DNA from: Hondaea fermentalgiana
Lineage: Eukaryota; Sar; Bigyra; Thraustochytrida; Thraustochytriidae
DNA length: 37,860 bases
Reading direction: 5' to 3'
Assembly: GCA_014084085.1 (NCBI GenBank)
Contig: NPFB01000155.1
Coordinates: forward strand, 802-38,661
Of this stretch, positions 1 to 9,056 are shown piece by piece. A program made the translations under genes and the position numbers. Below the pieces are notes generated by a model. That model was not told the origin of the DNA, did no database searches, and was given only the letters and a program-made list of their open reading frames with translations. How positions within the stretch are numbered: position 1 is the first letter of the stretch; every line of letters starts with the position of its first letter.

Positions 1-947
1 GGGATACGCCCCGCGCGAACAGCCTCAAAGCGATCGAACGCTCGATCGATCGAGTCTATAACGTCGCGCACTCCTTCCCCACGCTTCAAGCGAGCTTCTT
101 GTGAGGGCTCGTACTGGGCGATGATGGCATTTGCGAACGACTGCACGCCATTCTTCTTCCCTCCTAGTGCCGCATTGTACCGGAAATCAAGCACAGTCCG
201 GTTGACAGGGTCAAAATACAAGTTGAGAATACCCTTTTCGCAATCTTGGGGATGCTGGGTGCTATTTTCGGCCATCGAGCGAAGCGCCTGGCAATGTGCT
301 TCGTGGGGTCGAGCCATGAAGATTCCCGAATCAATCTCAAACTCTGGGAGATTCTCGAATGCCCCTGGACCGCAATAGGCGACATCGCTTCTACATCGCG
401 ATTCAAATTGACGCAGGTCACGCAGGATGAGCGTGTGAGCCCGTGTAAACACAATGGGCCCGCCGGTCAAGCACCACGCGTAGACTCTGGCCATGTGGTG
501 TCTCTGCGACGCTGGTGCTGTCGTGTTCTTGCATGTAAGAGACGGTACTGGGTGAATCATCACGCCCAGGTCCTTGGCCCATGTCAAGAGCTCTTCCGGG
601 GCGCCCGGAGTCGCCAGGACGCTCATCTCGAGCCATGCAATGTTTCCATTCTGATGCTTTGTGAACATGTGGCGCTTAAAGGCACGCGGGGACACAGAGC
701 CGTCGAGCAAGGTCACCCAGCGGGTCCCGATGCTAGCCTGGTGGCTCAGTTCGCTCAGCGAGGGCGGATTCAACATCCAAGAAGAGGACGTGGTGTTATT
801 TTCGTGTGCATACTCGCTTTCACGTTCCGCGAAGACGCGAGAGTCATCGAACATGTACGTCCTTTCGAGCACCATAAAACACGCGTAGGTGAGCGCCATG
901 AGCGAGAAGGCCAAGAGGCACCCTCGTCTGAACGGGGAGAGCGACAT
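1..947 (-). CDS. GT8 (glycogenin-like) glycosyltransferase, type II membrane protein, 3' part outside window
   Basis: The minus-strand frame is open from an ATG at 947-945 (context GGAAATG) to the window edge, giving 315 codons plus two bases. Residues 9-27 form a hydrophobic signal anchor after a basic stretch, as in Golgi type II enzymes, and sequons at N51 and N141 fit a lumenal domain. From about residue 77 the order of blocks follows the glycogenin-type GT8 fold: a WVTLL first strand, a VLATP strand, the 'ARVYAWCLTGGPIVF' block, a DSGIFMARP block (usually NAGV), a GILNLYF block (usually DQGxLN) and a YNAAL block. The metal-binding DxD should lie at residues 169-171 but reads R-A-H, and DQG reads E-K-G. 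It is therefore either a catalytically altered enzyme or a pseudo-transferase. The family call is fairly secure; donor and acceptor are unknown. Confidence 0.72.
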   Translation of the reverse strand, partial: MSLSPFRRGCLLAFSLMALTYACFMVLERTYMFDDSRVFAERESEYAHENNTTSSSWMLNPPSLSELSHQASIGTRWVTLLDGSVSPRAFKRHMFTKHQNGNIAWLEMSVLATPGAPEELLTWAKDLGVMIHPVPSLTCKNTTAPASQRHHMARVYAWCLTGGPIVFTRAHTLILRDLRQFESRCRSDVAYCGPGAFENLPEFEIDSGIFMARPHEAHCQALRSMAENSTQHPQDCEKGILNLYFDPVNRTVLDFRYNAALGGKKNGVQSFANAIIAQYEPSQEARLKRGEGVRDVIDSIDRAFDRFEAVRAGRI

Positions 948-2079
948 TTCCCTCCCGAGAGACGAGCTCGTGAGGCCCCTCGCACCCTTTGCGGCTCCGT
1001 CCATTCGGCCAGTCTCCGTCCACCCCGGAGGGTCAGATGATCACCGCGGCCGCCTGCCTCGAGCCAGACGCGCGAGGAGGCGTCGCCTCGTCGCGGAGGG
1101 GGGCTTTCTGGCCTCTCGCGGTACGAAGGAAACGTCCACGGCGAGACATATGTTTGGGTTCTGCTCTCTTGCGCGGCGTCGCTCCCACCGACGGCCGAGC
1201 TGGAAGCGGAAGAGAGAGCTCCCTCCTTGCGGCAATTTTGTGCGGCCTGAACTTTTTTTTTACAATTGGCCCTACTACGTGCGCAACATGAGTTGTGAGC
1301 ACCCACGGTCCGTGCAAACGAGGACTCTTCCAGCGGCAGCGGCACGCGGGTCGTTGTCGCTGTCGCTGGCATGTGGCTAACTCGCTGCCGAGCCTCAGAA
1401 GATTGGCGAGGCCTGGACGGCGACGAGGGTGCCAGTGGAGGCCGGCCGGCTCCGGTGGAGACAGTGCGCTGCCAAGGGGGGTGGGCTAACGCTGAAATGT
1501 CTGCGAGGCCTGCGAGGCCCGTGATGAGGCTGACTGACGGTCACGAGTACCCATCATCGTGTTGACGTTATGAGCATCGATTTGGTCGGAGATAAGTGAG
1601 CGTCTTTGTTGGTTGGTGTGAGAATCGAGTGGGTCGGTTTACTCGTGGCAACCAGCGTCATCCAACCACCACATCATCATCCATGGCATCTCCAGCCTCA
1701 TGTTCTTCTCGTTAGTCTTGTATACTCTTTCTCCTCCTCCGCGTCTCATTCATGAACAACTCCATCTCGTCCCTCGCCATGAGCGTCATATTGAGCAGCA
1801 GCAGCAGCAGCAGCTACCGCAATAGCTAGGGGCAAACAAGATGAATGAATCGAATGAATCCAGAATCTTTCGCTGGTCGAAGCCAAGCAAGCAAGCAAAA
1901 GCCAAGCGATAGACAGCGAGCAAACGAGCGCGTAGGCCATCGCAGCTGACGGGGCCCGAGCGAAGCGCGTCTTGCGGCCCTTGTGACACGCGAGCCTCGC
2001 GGCGAGCTCGTCGCGAGTGCAGACGGTTCGAGTCTCTCTTCCTCGTCGCCTTCATTCGGGCAAGTGAGGCGGAGACAAG
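948..2079. other. Divergent intergenic region between the GT8 and FYVE-EHD genes
   Basis: Both flanking genes are transcribed away from this 1.1 kb stretch, so it should hold both promoters and both 5'UTRs. No TATA box is convincing. It contains a run of eight T at 1253-1261, an (AGC)7 tract at 1794-1814 and short AAGC repeats near 1885-1898. Reading frames here are short and show no recognisable protein. A CTAAC at 1486-1490 followed by AG could belong to a 5'UTR intron, but no partner donor site stands out. Confidence 0.5.
1794..1814. repeat. (AGC)7 trinucleotide microsatellite
   Basis: Seven uninterrupted AGC units lie about 270 bases upstream of the FYVE-EHD start, probably in its promoter or 5'UTR. 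Confidence 0.9.
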
Positions 2080-3963
2080 ATGTCGTCGAGCAGCAGCGCG
2101 ACGGCAACGGGCCCGGACGTGTCGCACTGGGTGAAGGATGAGTTTGTCCTGAACTGCGAGGCGTGCGACACCAAGTTCTCCATGTCGGTCCGCAAGCACC
2201 ACTGCCGCAAGTGCGGATCCGTGTTTTGCGCACGGTGCGCAGCCCGGTACGTGGCGCTCCCTGAGCTCGGCTTTAGCAAGAACTCGCCGCAACGCGTATG
2301 CGAAAGCTGCTACACAAGCATCACCAGCAGCGACTCTGGCGCAGGCAGCACCAACGCGACCCATAACGACGCCACCGTCGAAGGTTTGAAGCGGCTCTAC
2401 CGCGCAGGCATCAAGCCGCTCGAGGTCCAATTCAAGTTTGGCGAATTCTATTCGCCCGTCATGACCGATGCTGACTTTGACGCCAAGCCCATGGTACTCC
2501 TCATCGGCCAGTACTCCGTGGGCAAGACGTCATTTATCCGGTATCTCGTGGGACGCGACTTCCCAGGCCAGCGCATCGGCCCGGAGCCCACAACCGACCG
2601 CTTTACCATTGTTGCAGGTAGCGACGACCCCAGCAGCACTGACACAGTGATCCCTGGCAACGCTCTCGCCGTGCAGTCGGATCGTCCGTTTCGCTCGCTG
2701 CAGCGCTTCGGCGCCGCCTTTCTTGACAAATTAGAGTGCGCCCAAACGAGCACGACGGCGGAGGGCGGCAAAGCGAGCATCTTGAAGCACATTACCTTTG
2801 TCGACACCCCGGGCGTCCTCGCTGGAGAGAAGCAGCGAATCGGCCGCTCGTACGATTACACAGGTGTGGTGGAATGGTTTGCGGGCCGCTGCGACCGCAT
2901 CCTCTTGCTTTTTGATGCTCATAAGCTGGACATTAGTGACGAGTTCCAGACAGCGATTGCCGCGCTGCGCGGCCACGACGAAAAAATTCGCGTCGTGCTC
3001 AACAAGGCAGATGCCGTCGATGCGCAGCAGCTCATGCGCGTGCATGGCGCTCTCATGTGGTCCCTTGGTAAGATCATTCGAACCCCAGAGGTGGTGCGCG
3101 TCTACGTGGGCAGCTTTTGGGATAACCCCTTGCAAAACCGCATCTTTGAGGAGCTCTTTCGTAAGGAGAGCACTGATCTCATCGATGACCTTCGCTCCCT
3201 GCCCGGATCGGCCATCACGCGCAAGGTCAATGAAGTTGTCAAGCGCGCACGTGCTGCCAAGACGCACGCACTCATCGTTGACCATTTGCGTAACAAACTC
3301 CCTCTTATGTTCAAGGAGAAAGCGCTGCAAAAGATGCTCGACTCGTTGGAGAACGAGTACCAGGAAATTCACCGCAAGCACGGCGTGCCCCTCGGCGATT
3401 TTCCGCGGCCCGAGACCTTTCGTCGCGCCCTCAAGACGCACACTGACAACGATCTCTCCAAGTTCCCTCCGCTTAATCAGCGCATGATCGTTGAGCTCAA
3501 CGATATCCTCTCTTCTCATCTTCCTCGACTACATGCGCAGCATACGGCAGAAGCCGGTCGAAAGCGAGCCGCGGAGGCGAAGCGATCAGCCGGCGATGAG
3601 AATCCTTTTGGCGCAAAAGATGGTGCCACGCCTCCGTTGAGCGTCACAAACAAGGATTGGGCTGTCGATCCCGAGTCACTTGCGCTTTACAGCGGCGAGT
3701 TTGATGCCCTTGGTCCTGTGCGTGATGTCGATGGGAAGCGGAAGATTCATGGAAACGAGGTGCGTGATCTTCTCGTGGCCACAGGGGTCGCCAAGTCCAA
3801 GCTCCGGCAAATCTGGAACCTGAGCGACCTTGATCAAGATGGGTCTCTCACGCTCGAGGAGTTTGCCATTGCCAGACATCTCATTGAGACCTTTGCTCTC
3901 AAGGACGAGCCCTTGCCTGAGGAGCTTCCACCATCCTGGATGCCCACGAGTGACGCGCAGTAG
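2080..3963 (+). CDS. FYVE-EHD fusion protein (Eps15-homology-domain ATPase with an N-terminal FYVE finger)
   Basis: This 627-residue single-exon gene starts at ATG 2080 (context acaagATG). Residues 15-80 are a complete FYVE zinc finger: W17xxD20, RKHHCRKCG at 38-46, RVC at 72-74, and four CxxC pairs, predicting binding to phosphatidylinositol 3-phosphate on endosomes. The rest is a full EHD protein: the EHD_N helix from about 100, P-loop GQYSVGKTS at 143-151, DTPG at 242-245, NKAD at 308-311, a helical scissor domain to about 480, and a C-terminal EH domain (526-627) with one canonical EF-hand loop at 583-594. An NPF at 508-510 sits in the linker, where EHD2 has a GPF that docks the EH domain. 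EHD proteins oligomerise on and remodel recycling-endosome membranes. Usual EHD proteins lack a FYVE finger and are about 535 residues long. Confidence 0.95.
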   Translation: MSSSSSATATGPDVSHWVKDEFVLNCEACDTKFSMSVRKHHCRKCGSVFCARCAARYVALPELGFSKNSPQRVCESCYTSITSSDSGAGSTNATHNDATVEGLKRLYRAGIKPLEVQFKFGEFYSPVMTDADFDAKPMVLLIGQYSVGKTSFIRYLVGRDFPGQRIGPEPTTDRFTIVAGSDDPSSTDTVIPGNALAVQSDRPFRSLQRFGAAFLDKLECAQTSTTAEGGKASILKHITFVDTPGVLAGEKQRIGRSYDYTGVVEWFAGRCDRILLLFDAHKLDISDEFQTAIAALRGHDEKIRVVLNKADAVDAQQLMRVHGALMWSLGKIIRTPEVVRVYVGSFWDNPLQNRIFEELFRKESTDLIDDLRSLPGSAITRKVNEVVKRARAAKTHALIVDHLRNKLPLMFKEKALQKMLDSLENEYQEIHRKHGVPLGDFPRPETFRRALKTHTDNDLSKFPPLNQRMIVELNDILSSHLPRLHAQHTAEAGRKRAAEAKRSAGDENPFGAKDGATPPLSVTNKDWAVDPESLALYSGEFDALGPVRDVDGKRKIHGNEVRDLLVATGVAKSKLRQIWNLSDLDQDGSLTLEEFAIARHLIETFALKDEPLPEELPPSWMPTSDAQ

Positions 3964-4354
3964 GTGTTTATAAACTTTTCATTTTCTTCTTTTTTCGCTT
4001 CAGCGGCGAATTATCAGCGATTGTGCACCATGGAAAGTATACCCACAGCTCGTATGCGACGCCGGGGCTTTTGCACTGTGCTTTAGCAAAATCTGCAAAT
4101 GAAAGAAAAGAAAGTTGATAGCTTGCTTTGATCAAAGGTGTATACGAAGGAGACTTTACTGTGAGCCAAAGAGAGACATAGTCGGTGGAAACGAGAGAAG
4201 GAAAGAGAGAAATGAGAAAATAGGATTGTGGGGGGGGGGGGTTGGCGGAGTGGGGAGTGATGCAAACAAGCCGACCTGCCGCCGCGAAGCAAACCAACGG
4301 AGCGCGGCTCGAAAACTACATGGTGTCCGCACGCCAGTGCGAACGGACAAAACT
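3964..4354. other. Convergent 3' intergenic region (FYVE-EHD / TVP38)
   Basis: This 391-base spacer holds the 3' ends of two convergent genes. It is AT-richer than the genes, with T-rich stretches after the EHD stop, a purine-rich stretch at about 4185-4222 and a run of 12 G at 4230-4241. No gene is visible. Confidence 0.5.
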
Positions 4355-5131
4355 CTACTTGGATTTTTTCGACTCGGGCGAAGACACTGCGGCAGATTTG
4401 TTGGCGTCCTCGGCGCCCTCGTCTCCAATGCCAGCGTCTTTGAGAGCCTTGCTGCTAAGGTCTGAGAGAATCTTGACGACGGCGAGACCTGCGCAAAGCC
4501 CAAGCACCATGACGCCCTTTTGCAATGGCGTGGTGCCCTTGTCAAGAGCCGTTTTACCCATGGCGCCAACATTGCAGTAAGCAGTCGTGCCTGGCAAGAC
4601 GCCGAGCCAGGTGCCAACAACGAATTCCCAAAGCTTCATTTGCGTAATGCCACACAGGTAATTGTTCATGCCAAAGGGGATCAAGGGAGAGAGGCGCAAC
4701 AAGAGAGTGATCTTGAGGCCCTCGTCACTAACTGCACGATCAATGGCAAAGAATTTTCGTCCGTACTTTCGCTCGAGAAAGCCGCGCACGTACGGCCCGA
4801 CAACGTAGCGCGACATCGTAAAGGCTGCTCCCGCAGCAAGTGCCTGGGTCGTGGCGATGAGCATTGCTGCGTAAAAGGTTCCATACACGTAGCCCGTGGT
4901 CATGTGGAATCCCCAGAGCGGAAGCATGAAGATCGTTGAAATGACATAAATGATAAAGAGCAAGAAAGGGCCCTTGACCGGCCCGAGCTCTCGGAGCACG
5001 TCCTCCAGGTTGTCCATTTGGTCTTTGGCCAGGACGATTACTTCCTCCACGGTCATGCCGCTTTGCCATAGCGCTGCCGCGGCAACGGCCGCCGCCGTCA
5101 CGCCGCCGACGAGCGCCACCTTGACGCTCAT
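4355..5131 (-). CDS. TVP38/TMEM64 family (VTT/DedA-like) membrane protein
   Basis: The protein has 258 residues. The frame stays open further upstream, but that part translates a tetranucleotide repeat; ATG 5131-5129 is the first ATG in the conserved region and begins MSVKVALVGG. Hydrophobic segments lie at about 5-21, 54-72, 82-105, 165-186 and 205-222. The VTT-domain signature is clear: GPFLLF, then the re-entrant block LPLWGFHMTTGYVYG (70-84), GAAFTMSRYVVG (101-112), and the block 'LLLRLSPLIPFGMNNYLCG' (143-161). Relatives are Golgi, ER or plastid membrane proteins; TMEM41B and VMP1 of the same superfamily scramble phospholipids. The C-terminus is a charged Ser/Lys tail (236-258). Family membership is secure; location and substrate are not. 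Confidence 0.88.
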   Translation of the reverse strand: MSVKVALVGGVTAAAVAAAALWQSGMTVEEVIVLAKDQMDNLEDVLRELGPVKGPFLLFIIYVISTIFMLPLWGFHMTTGYVYGTFYAAMLIATTQALAAGAAFTMSRYVVGPYVRGFLERKYGRKFFAIDRAVSDEGLKITLLLRLSPLIPFGMNNYLCGITQMKLWEFVVGTWLGVLPGTTAYCNVGAMGKTALDKGTTPLQKGVMVLGLCAGLAVVKILSDLSSKALKDAGIGDEGAEDANKSAAVSSPESKKSK

Positions 5132-5211
5132 CGTGCTCGCCAGCTTCGCACGGTACGTTCCCTCCGGCCGTGCAGGAGTACCCGCCGCCGCTGGCCCGAC
5201 CGACCGAGCAG

Positions 5212-5212
<1 letters not shown>

Positions 5213-5254
<42 letters not shown>

Positions 5255-5274
5255 GAGCAAGCGAGCAAGCAAGC
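5213..5274. repeat. (AAGC)n tetranucleotide tract
   Basis: About 15 tandem AAGC units, with two GAGC/GCGA interruptions near the right end, lie 82 bases upstream of the TVP38 start codon. On the minus strand the tract happens to be translatable as repeated Leu-Leu-Ala-Cys, which explains a spurious N-terminal extension. Confidence 0.93.
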
Positions 5275-5645
5275 CTTGCGAGCTGACGCTGTGTTCCCCG
5301 GCCTTCCGAGCCCTCCCGCCAGGCCAGAGCAGTATCTGCGCGCTTCCCGCCGACGCCCGGTCTCGTCTCGTCGAGAAGAACAGGATTCGCGTACAGCTTT
5401 TGCACAATGCTCGCCTTGTTGACGCCTTGCTTAGTCCTCCTCCTTGCGTTTCCTTGCATACCCCCCCTACCCTCCTCTTGTTCCCGAAAATCGTCCCCGC
5501 CCAGAGGGGCTTGTAGCAAACTTACAGAGACTCCTGCATTACCCCCCCTACACTCCGCTCAGAACAGGTGTCTCAGTTTTTTTTTTTTTAAATAATTTTA
5601 AGAGGGGGGCGCGAAGGCTTCCGCGCCCGAGGCGCTCTTGGACTC

Positions 5646-5663
5646 GACGCGACGCGACGCGAC
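5646..5663. repeat. (GACGC)n pentanucleotide array upstream of the TPR-IQ-LRR start
   Basis: Three and a half GACGC units end 63 bases before ATG 5727. The same pentamer recurs, in either orientation, ahead of the start codons at 13731 and 23896. Confidence 0.85.
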
Positions 5664-5726
5664 TTGGCTGAGAAAAGAGAACCAAGAACCAAGGCGACGC
5701 TCGACGCGGGCGCGGCCTCCGAGGAA

Positions 5727-8234
5727 ATGGCCGCGGACGCCGAGGAGACCGCGGCACGCGCGAAGGGCATCCTTGAAAGATGCGAGCGACGCGCGTTCTG
5801 CGAGGACGGCGAAGCCGAAAACGATGCTGACGCCGCCGTGCATATTGTCGATGCGCTGGCAGAGGCCACGGAGCTGCTTCGACGCAGCGTCCAGGTCGAC
5901 GCGGAGGGTACGCAGATAATGTCGAGCAAGAAGAAGAAGAACAAGAGCAAACGAAGAGCTGCACGCGTACGAGCTGAAAATCTGATGACTCTCGCAAACG
6001 CACTCACGTTGCAGTGCAGATTTGAGGAAGCAGAGCTTGTCCTTGCCGAGGCGCGAGCTCTTGCTTCCAAGGCACAGCTTCAACGTCTCGCGCTAACACA
6101 GGCAAGCGCGGCATGGAATATGGGTGCGCACGACGATGCGGCAGAGTATCTACTCGGCGTTCTTGCCGGTGACGAGTTTGACGACACTACATCGATGGCA
6201 AAAAAGCCAATTCTTCGCGAGAGCGAGGTGCTCTTGCTTCTCGGCGTCTGTTTGCAAGAGCAGCAAGCGAGCATCAGAGCGCAGGGACGCGCGTATAGGG
6301 GAAGGTATGAGGAGCACGCAGATCAAGCATTTGAAGATGCCTTTTCGAAACGCCGCGATCGTCGCAAAGATGTCACATCGGTGAAAGCGTGGTGCGAGGC
6401 AGCTGACACCTGGTACAACCTTGCAACCCGCTGTCAGAAAGAGAATCAGACCCAGCTGTCCATAAAGGCCACACTTCACGGCCTCAATACTGAGCAAGGC
6501 CAGCAATGTCCTCGTTTATGGCTGCACCTGGCTTTCGCGTACAAGAGTATTGGTGACGACGCCAATGCTGAGCAGGCTGCTGCGACCGCGTTCCATTTGC
6601 GTCCAATGGATGCTCGCGCACGAGTTGCCTTGCGTCGCTGGAGTCCGGCGTCTTGGGGATCCTATTTTGACTATGAGCACGCCATGGTAAGCAAAGTTCA
6701 GGCCCGCGTCAGGGGCCACTATGCAAGAAAGCGCTTTCGCTCGGTGATCGAGGCGCAAAAAGAACTTCGCATTGCGGCCTGTATGCTAAGCTGCGCATTG
6801 TGGGAGACAATTGGCCAAAGTGTAGCCTTTCGCATGAGCCGTTTTCGGCGCGGTATGACCAAACTGGCAGCCATCTGGCGCGGGGTCCGGACACGCGCAT
6901 CGCTTGCGCATCTGCGTGTACGGCGCGAACGGGAACGCGCGGCACTCCGAATCCGATGCTTTCTTCGAGGCTACTTTGCACGCTTGCAGTGCCGTGCAAT
7001 GCTGGCAGATATGCGTCGTGTACGCTATGCCGCGACAACAATTCAGCGGATTTATCGAGGCTACGCAGTGGCTCGTCAAGTTAAGCGCTTGCAAAGATGG
7101 CGCCGTGCTGCAACCCGTATCGAAGCTTTTGTGCGAATGCTCTTGGCAAGAGCACGTGCGCAGCGCCTCCGTGAGGAGAAGTTTGTACGATGCGTCGTCG
7201 TTCCTCTGACTCGTCTGCAAGCAATACACCGAAGGCGGCTCGTGGCACGAGGTTGCGTGGACTCGCGTTTGCAGCGACAACGGAACTACGATCTTCTTCG
7301 ATGGAATTCCATTCCCGATCGAATCTCGCGTCTCCACTCGCGAGGCAAACTCCACAGCAGCGGTGCAACGTTTAACCCATTGTCAAAAAGAGGAAAGAGA
7401 AAATGTCCTTCTCCTTTTTCTTCTTCTTCTTCGCATCAAGCTCATGGACTGATCTCGAGCCCAGATCCTGTAGCGTCCTTGGACGCTGTGAAGCACATTG
7501 CGACGAATGCGGACAATCTCGTCGAACTTGGAATAAGCGGCGCAGGGGCAGATCCTTCGGTGAGCGAGCATATTTGGGAGCGCGTCGAGCATGGCGAATT
7601 GCAGAGTCTGCGAACCATCAATCTGCAAAGCACAGCTTCCGGAAACTTATGCGCAGATGCTCACTTCTCGCGTGCGCTCTTTCCACGGTTGTTGCAAGCT
7701 AGCCAACTTTCGACCGTGAGACTTTGCGCGATGCAGCTTGGCGATGCCTCGTGTGAGGCCATCGTCGTCGCACTTGCCGGAAGTCCACGCCTCCGGCGGC
7801 TCGGACTCGAGGGCAACGAAATCGGCGACAGGGGGGCATGTACGCTCGCGGGCTTGGCCGTTTCTTTGGAAGAGCTTGATTTGCGAGCGAATCGAATTGG
7901 GGACAATGGCGCGCAAGCCCTGGCCGAAGCAACGACCCGTCCTGGAAGCCGGTTATCGGCTTTGCATCTGGCGGAAAACTTTGTGACGGAAGTCGGAGCT
8001 CTCGTTATTCGGGGCGCGGCGCGTCGTGGAACCTTGCACGACGTGACTCTGCACAGCAACTTTGTCTCCGTACGGCTCTGTCACGAGATCTCGCAGATCT
8101 GTGCGGACGCTCTCGTTCGGTCCTTTCATCGCGCTCCTGTTGCGGCAAGTTATCTTGGTCACAAACCGGAGAGATCTCTACCTTTGCAAGGTGCGGGAGG
8201 GCGATTGTGCAAACTTGTTCAAGCAGAAGGCTAG
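5727..8234 (+). CDS. TPR - IQ-motif - leucine-rich-repeat protein
   Basis: The protein has 835 residues. The first in-frame ATG is 5727 (gaggaaATGg, a good Kozak context). An Ala/Glu-rich N-terminus with a Lys cluster (residues 66-78) is followed by TPR-like helix pairs from about 80 to 300, for example the LANALTLQCRFEEAELVLAE and LWLHLAFAYKSIGDDANAE helices. Five or so IQ-type motifs follow (about 322-508), including KVQARVRGHYARKRF and TIQRIYRGYAVARQVKR, predicting calmodulin or light-chain binding. After a Ser-rich linker, RI-type leucine-rich repeats span about 610-785, with LRRLGLEGNEIGDRGACTLA and LEELDLRANRIGDNGAQALA as the clearest. Such architectures occur in ciliary and cytoskeletal scaffolds, but the specific role here is unknown. 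No catalytic domain is visible. Confidence 0.85.
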   Translation: MAADAEETAARAKGILERCERRAFCEDGEAENDADAAVHIVDALAEATELLRRSVQVDAEGTQIMSSKKKKNKSKRRAARVRAENLMTLANALTLQCRFEEAELVLAEARALASKAQLQRLALTQASAAWNMGAHDDAAEYLLGVLAGDEFDDTTSMAKKPILRESEVLLLLGVCLQEQQASIRAQGRAYRGRYEEHADQAFEDAFSKRRDRRKDVTSVKAWCEAADTWYNLATRCQKENQTQLSIKATLHGLNTEQGQQCPRLWLHLAFAYKSIGDDANAEQAAATAFHLRPMDARARVALRRWSPASWGSYFDYEHAMVSKVQARVRGHYARKRFRSVIEAQKELRIAACMLSCALWETIGQSVAFRMSRFRRGMTKLAAIWRGVRTRASLAHLRVRRERERAALRIRCFLRGYFARLQCRAMLADMRRVRYAATTIQRIYRGYAVARQVKRLQRWRRAATRIEAFVRMLLARARAQRLREEKFVRCVVVPLTRLQAIHRRRLVARGCVDSRLQRQRNYDLLRWNSIPDRISRLHSRGKLHSSGATFNPLSKRGKRKCPSPFSSSSSHQAHGLISSPDPVASLDAVKHIATNADNLVELGISGAGADPSVSEHIWERVEHGELQSLRTINLQSTASGNLCADAHFSRALFPRLLQASQLSTVRLCAMQLGDASCEAIVVALAGSPRLRRLGLEGNEIGDRGACTLAGLAVSLEELDLRANRIGDNGAQALAEATTRPGSRLSALHLAENFVTEVGALVIRGAARRGTLHDVTLHSNFVSVRLCHEISQICADALVRSFHRAPVAASYLGHKPERSLPLQGAGGRLCKLVQAEG

Positions 8235-8390
8235 GCTCTAGCCAAGGCTTCGTTTGTTTTCTGATGTAAGAGGTGGAGTACGGAAAAGGCGAGCAACCAA
8301 TGAATGCAGTCGTGGGCAAGAAATGAGAGCGGCCACTGCCAAAGGACTGTGTCACGCTCTCGATCTTGAGCCAAGGCAGAGAACCCACGC

Positions 8391-8492
8391 CGCTCTCAAG
8401 GCCCACTCTCTCAAGACGCTCTTGCTCTCTCTCAAGACACACACAAATCCTCTCTCTCAAGGCGCTCGCGCTCTCTCTCAAGACGCTCTCGC
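8391..8492. repeat. CTCTCAAG minisatellite
   Basis: The core CTCTCAAG(A/G)CGCTC recurs five times over about 100 bases with spacers of varying length, just downstream of the TPR-IQ-LRR stop codon. Confidence 0.8.
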
Positions 8493-8697
8493 AACATTCT
8501 TTACTTCCTTTTGTTTTGGAGAAGAACAGCACCGCGAGTTCTCCAGCCTCAAAGCGTGAAGTTTCTGCATGTGTGTGGTGGGTGGGCGCAATGTAATCGA
8601 TCGCATCCCGATCTTCGAGGCTCTCTGTCTCTATAGTGACATTCATTTTCCCGCTCGGCCGCTCTCGGTCCCGCTCCCGTCCCGGTCTCAAACTTTA

Positions 8698-8723
8698 AAA
8701 ATTCAAAAATTCAAAAATTCAAA
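8698..8723. repeat. AT-rich AAATTCAA tandem repeat
   Basis: Three copies of an 8-9 base AATTCAAAA unit stand out as AT-rich within otherwise GC-rich DNA, about 400 bases ahead of importin alpha. Confidence 0.8.
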
Positions 8724-9056
8724 TGTCGCGGTCCTACTGCTATCGTAACCTCGCTAGTAAAAACTCTCCCCACTCGAGGCCGAAGCTCGGACCTTTCGCC
8801 GAGGATATACCCTGTATTCGAGGATATCCACGTTCAACGGCGTTGGCCGGGGGCCGAAACTGTCGGTGGTTAGTCCGGCGCAACGCAAAATCGGCGTTCG
8901 AAAAGGCGAGCGACGCACGTGCGAGAGCAAAGTCGCGCGCGGGCGCGGCAAACCCGAAACCTTGACGAAGCTCGGCAGCTTGAGAGAAAGAGTCGCTCAC
9001 GACCGAGCACGCCAGACTCAGGACAAGCAGAGATCGACCGACCGAACACACGGCCG

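Larger units (their letters stand above)
5132..5726. other. Divergent intergenic region (TVP38 / TPR-IQ-LRR)
   Basis: This 595-base region between divergent genes should contain both promoters. It holds the AAGC tract (5213-5274), runs of seven or eight C near 5460 and 5540, a poly-T run at 5577-5590 and a GACGC pentamer array at 5646-5663. No TATA box is seen and no reading frame resembles a protein. Confidence 0.5.

Noticed and set aside
2025..2036. GGTTCGAGTCTC, resembling a tRNA B-box
   Set aside because: No A-box, acceptor stem or anticodon arm can be drawn around it, and it lies in the FYVE-EHD leader.
5132..5407. N-terminal extension of the TVP38 protein with Leu-Leu-Ala-Cys repeats
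   Set aside because: It is the translation of an AAGC microsatellite and has no ATG; the conserved protein begins at 5131.
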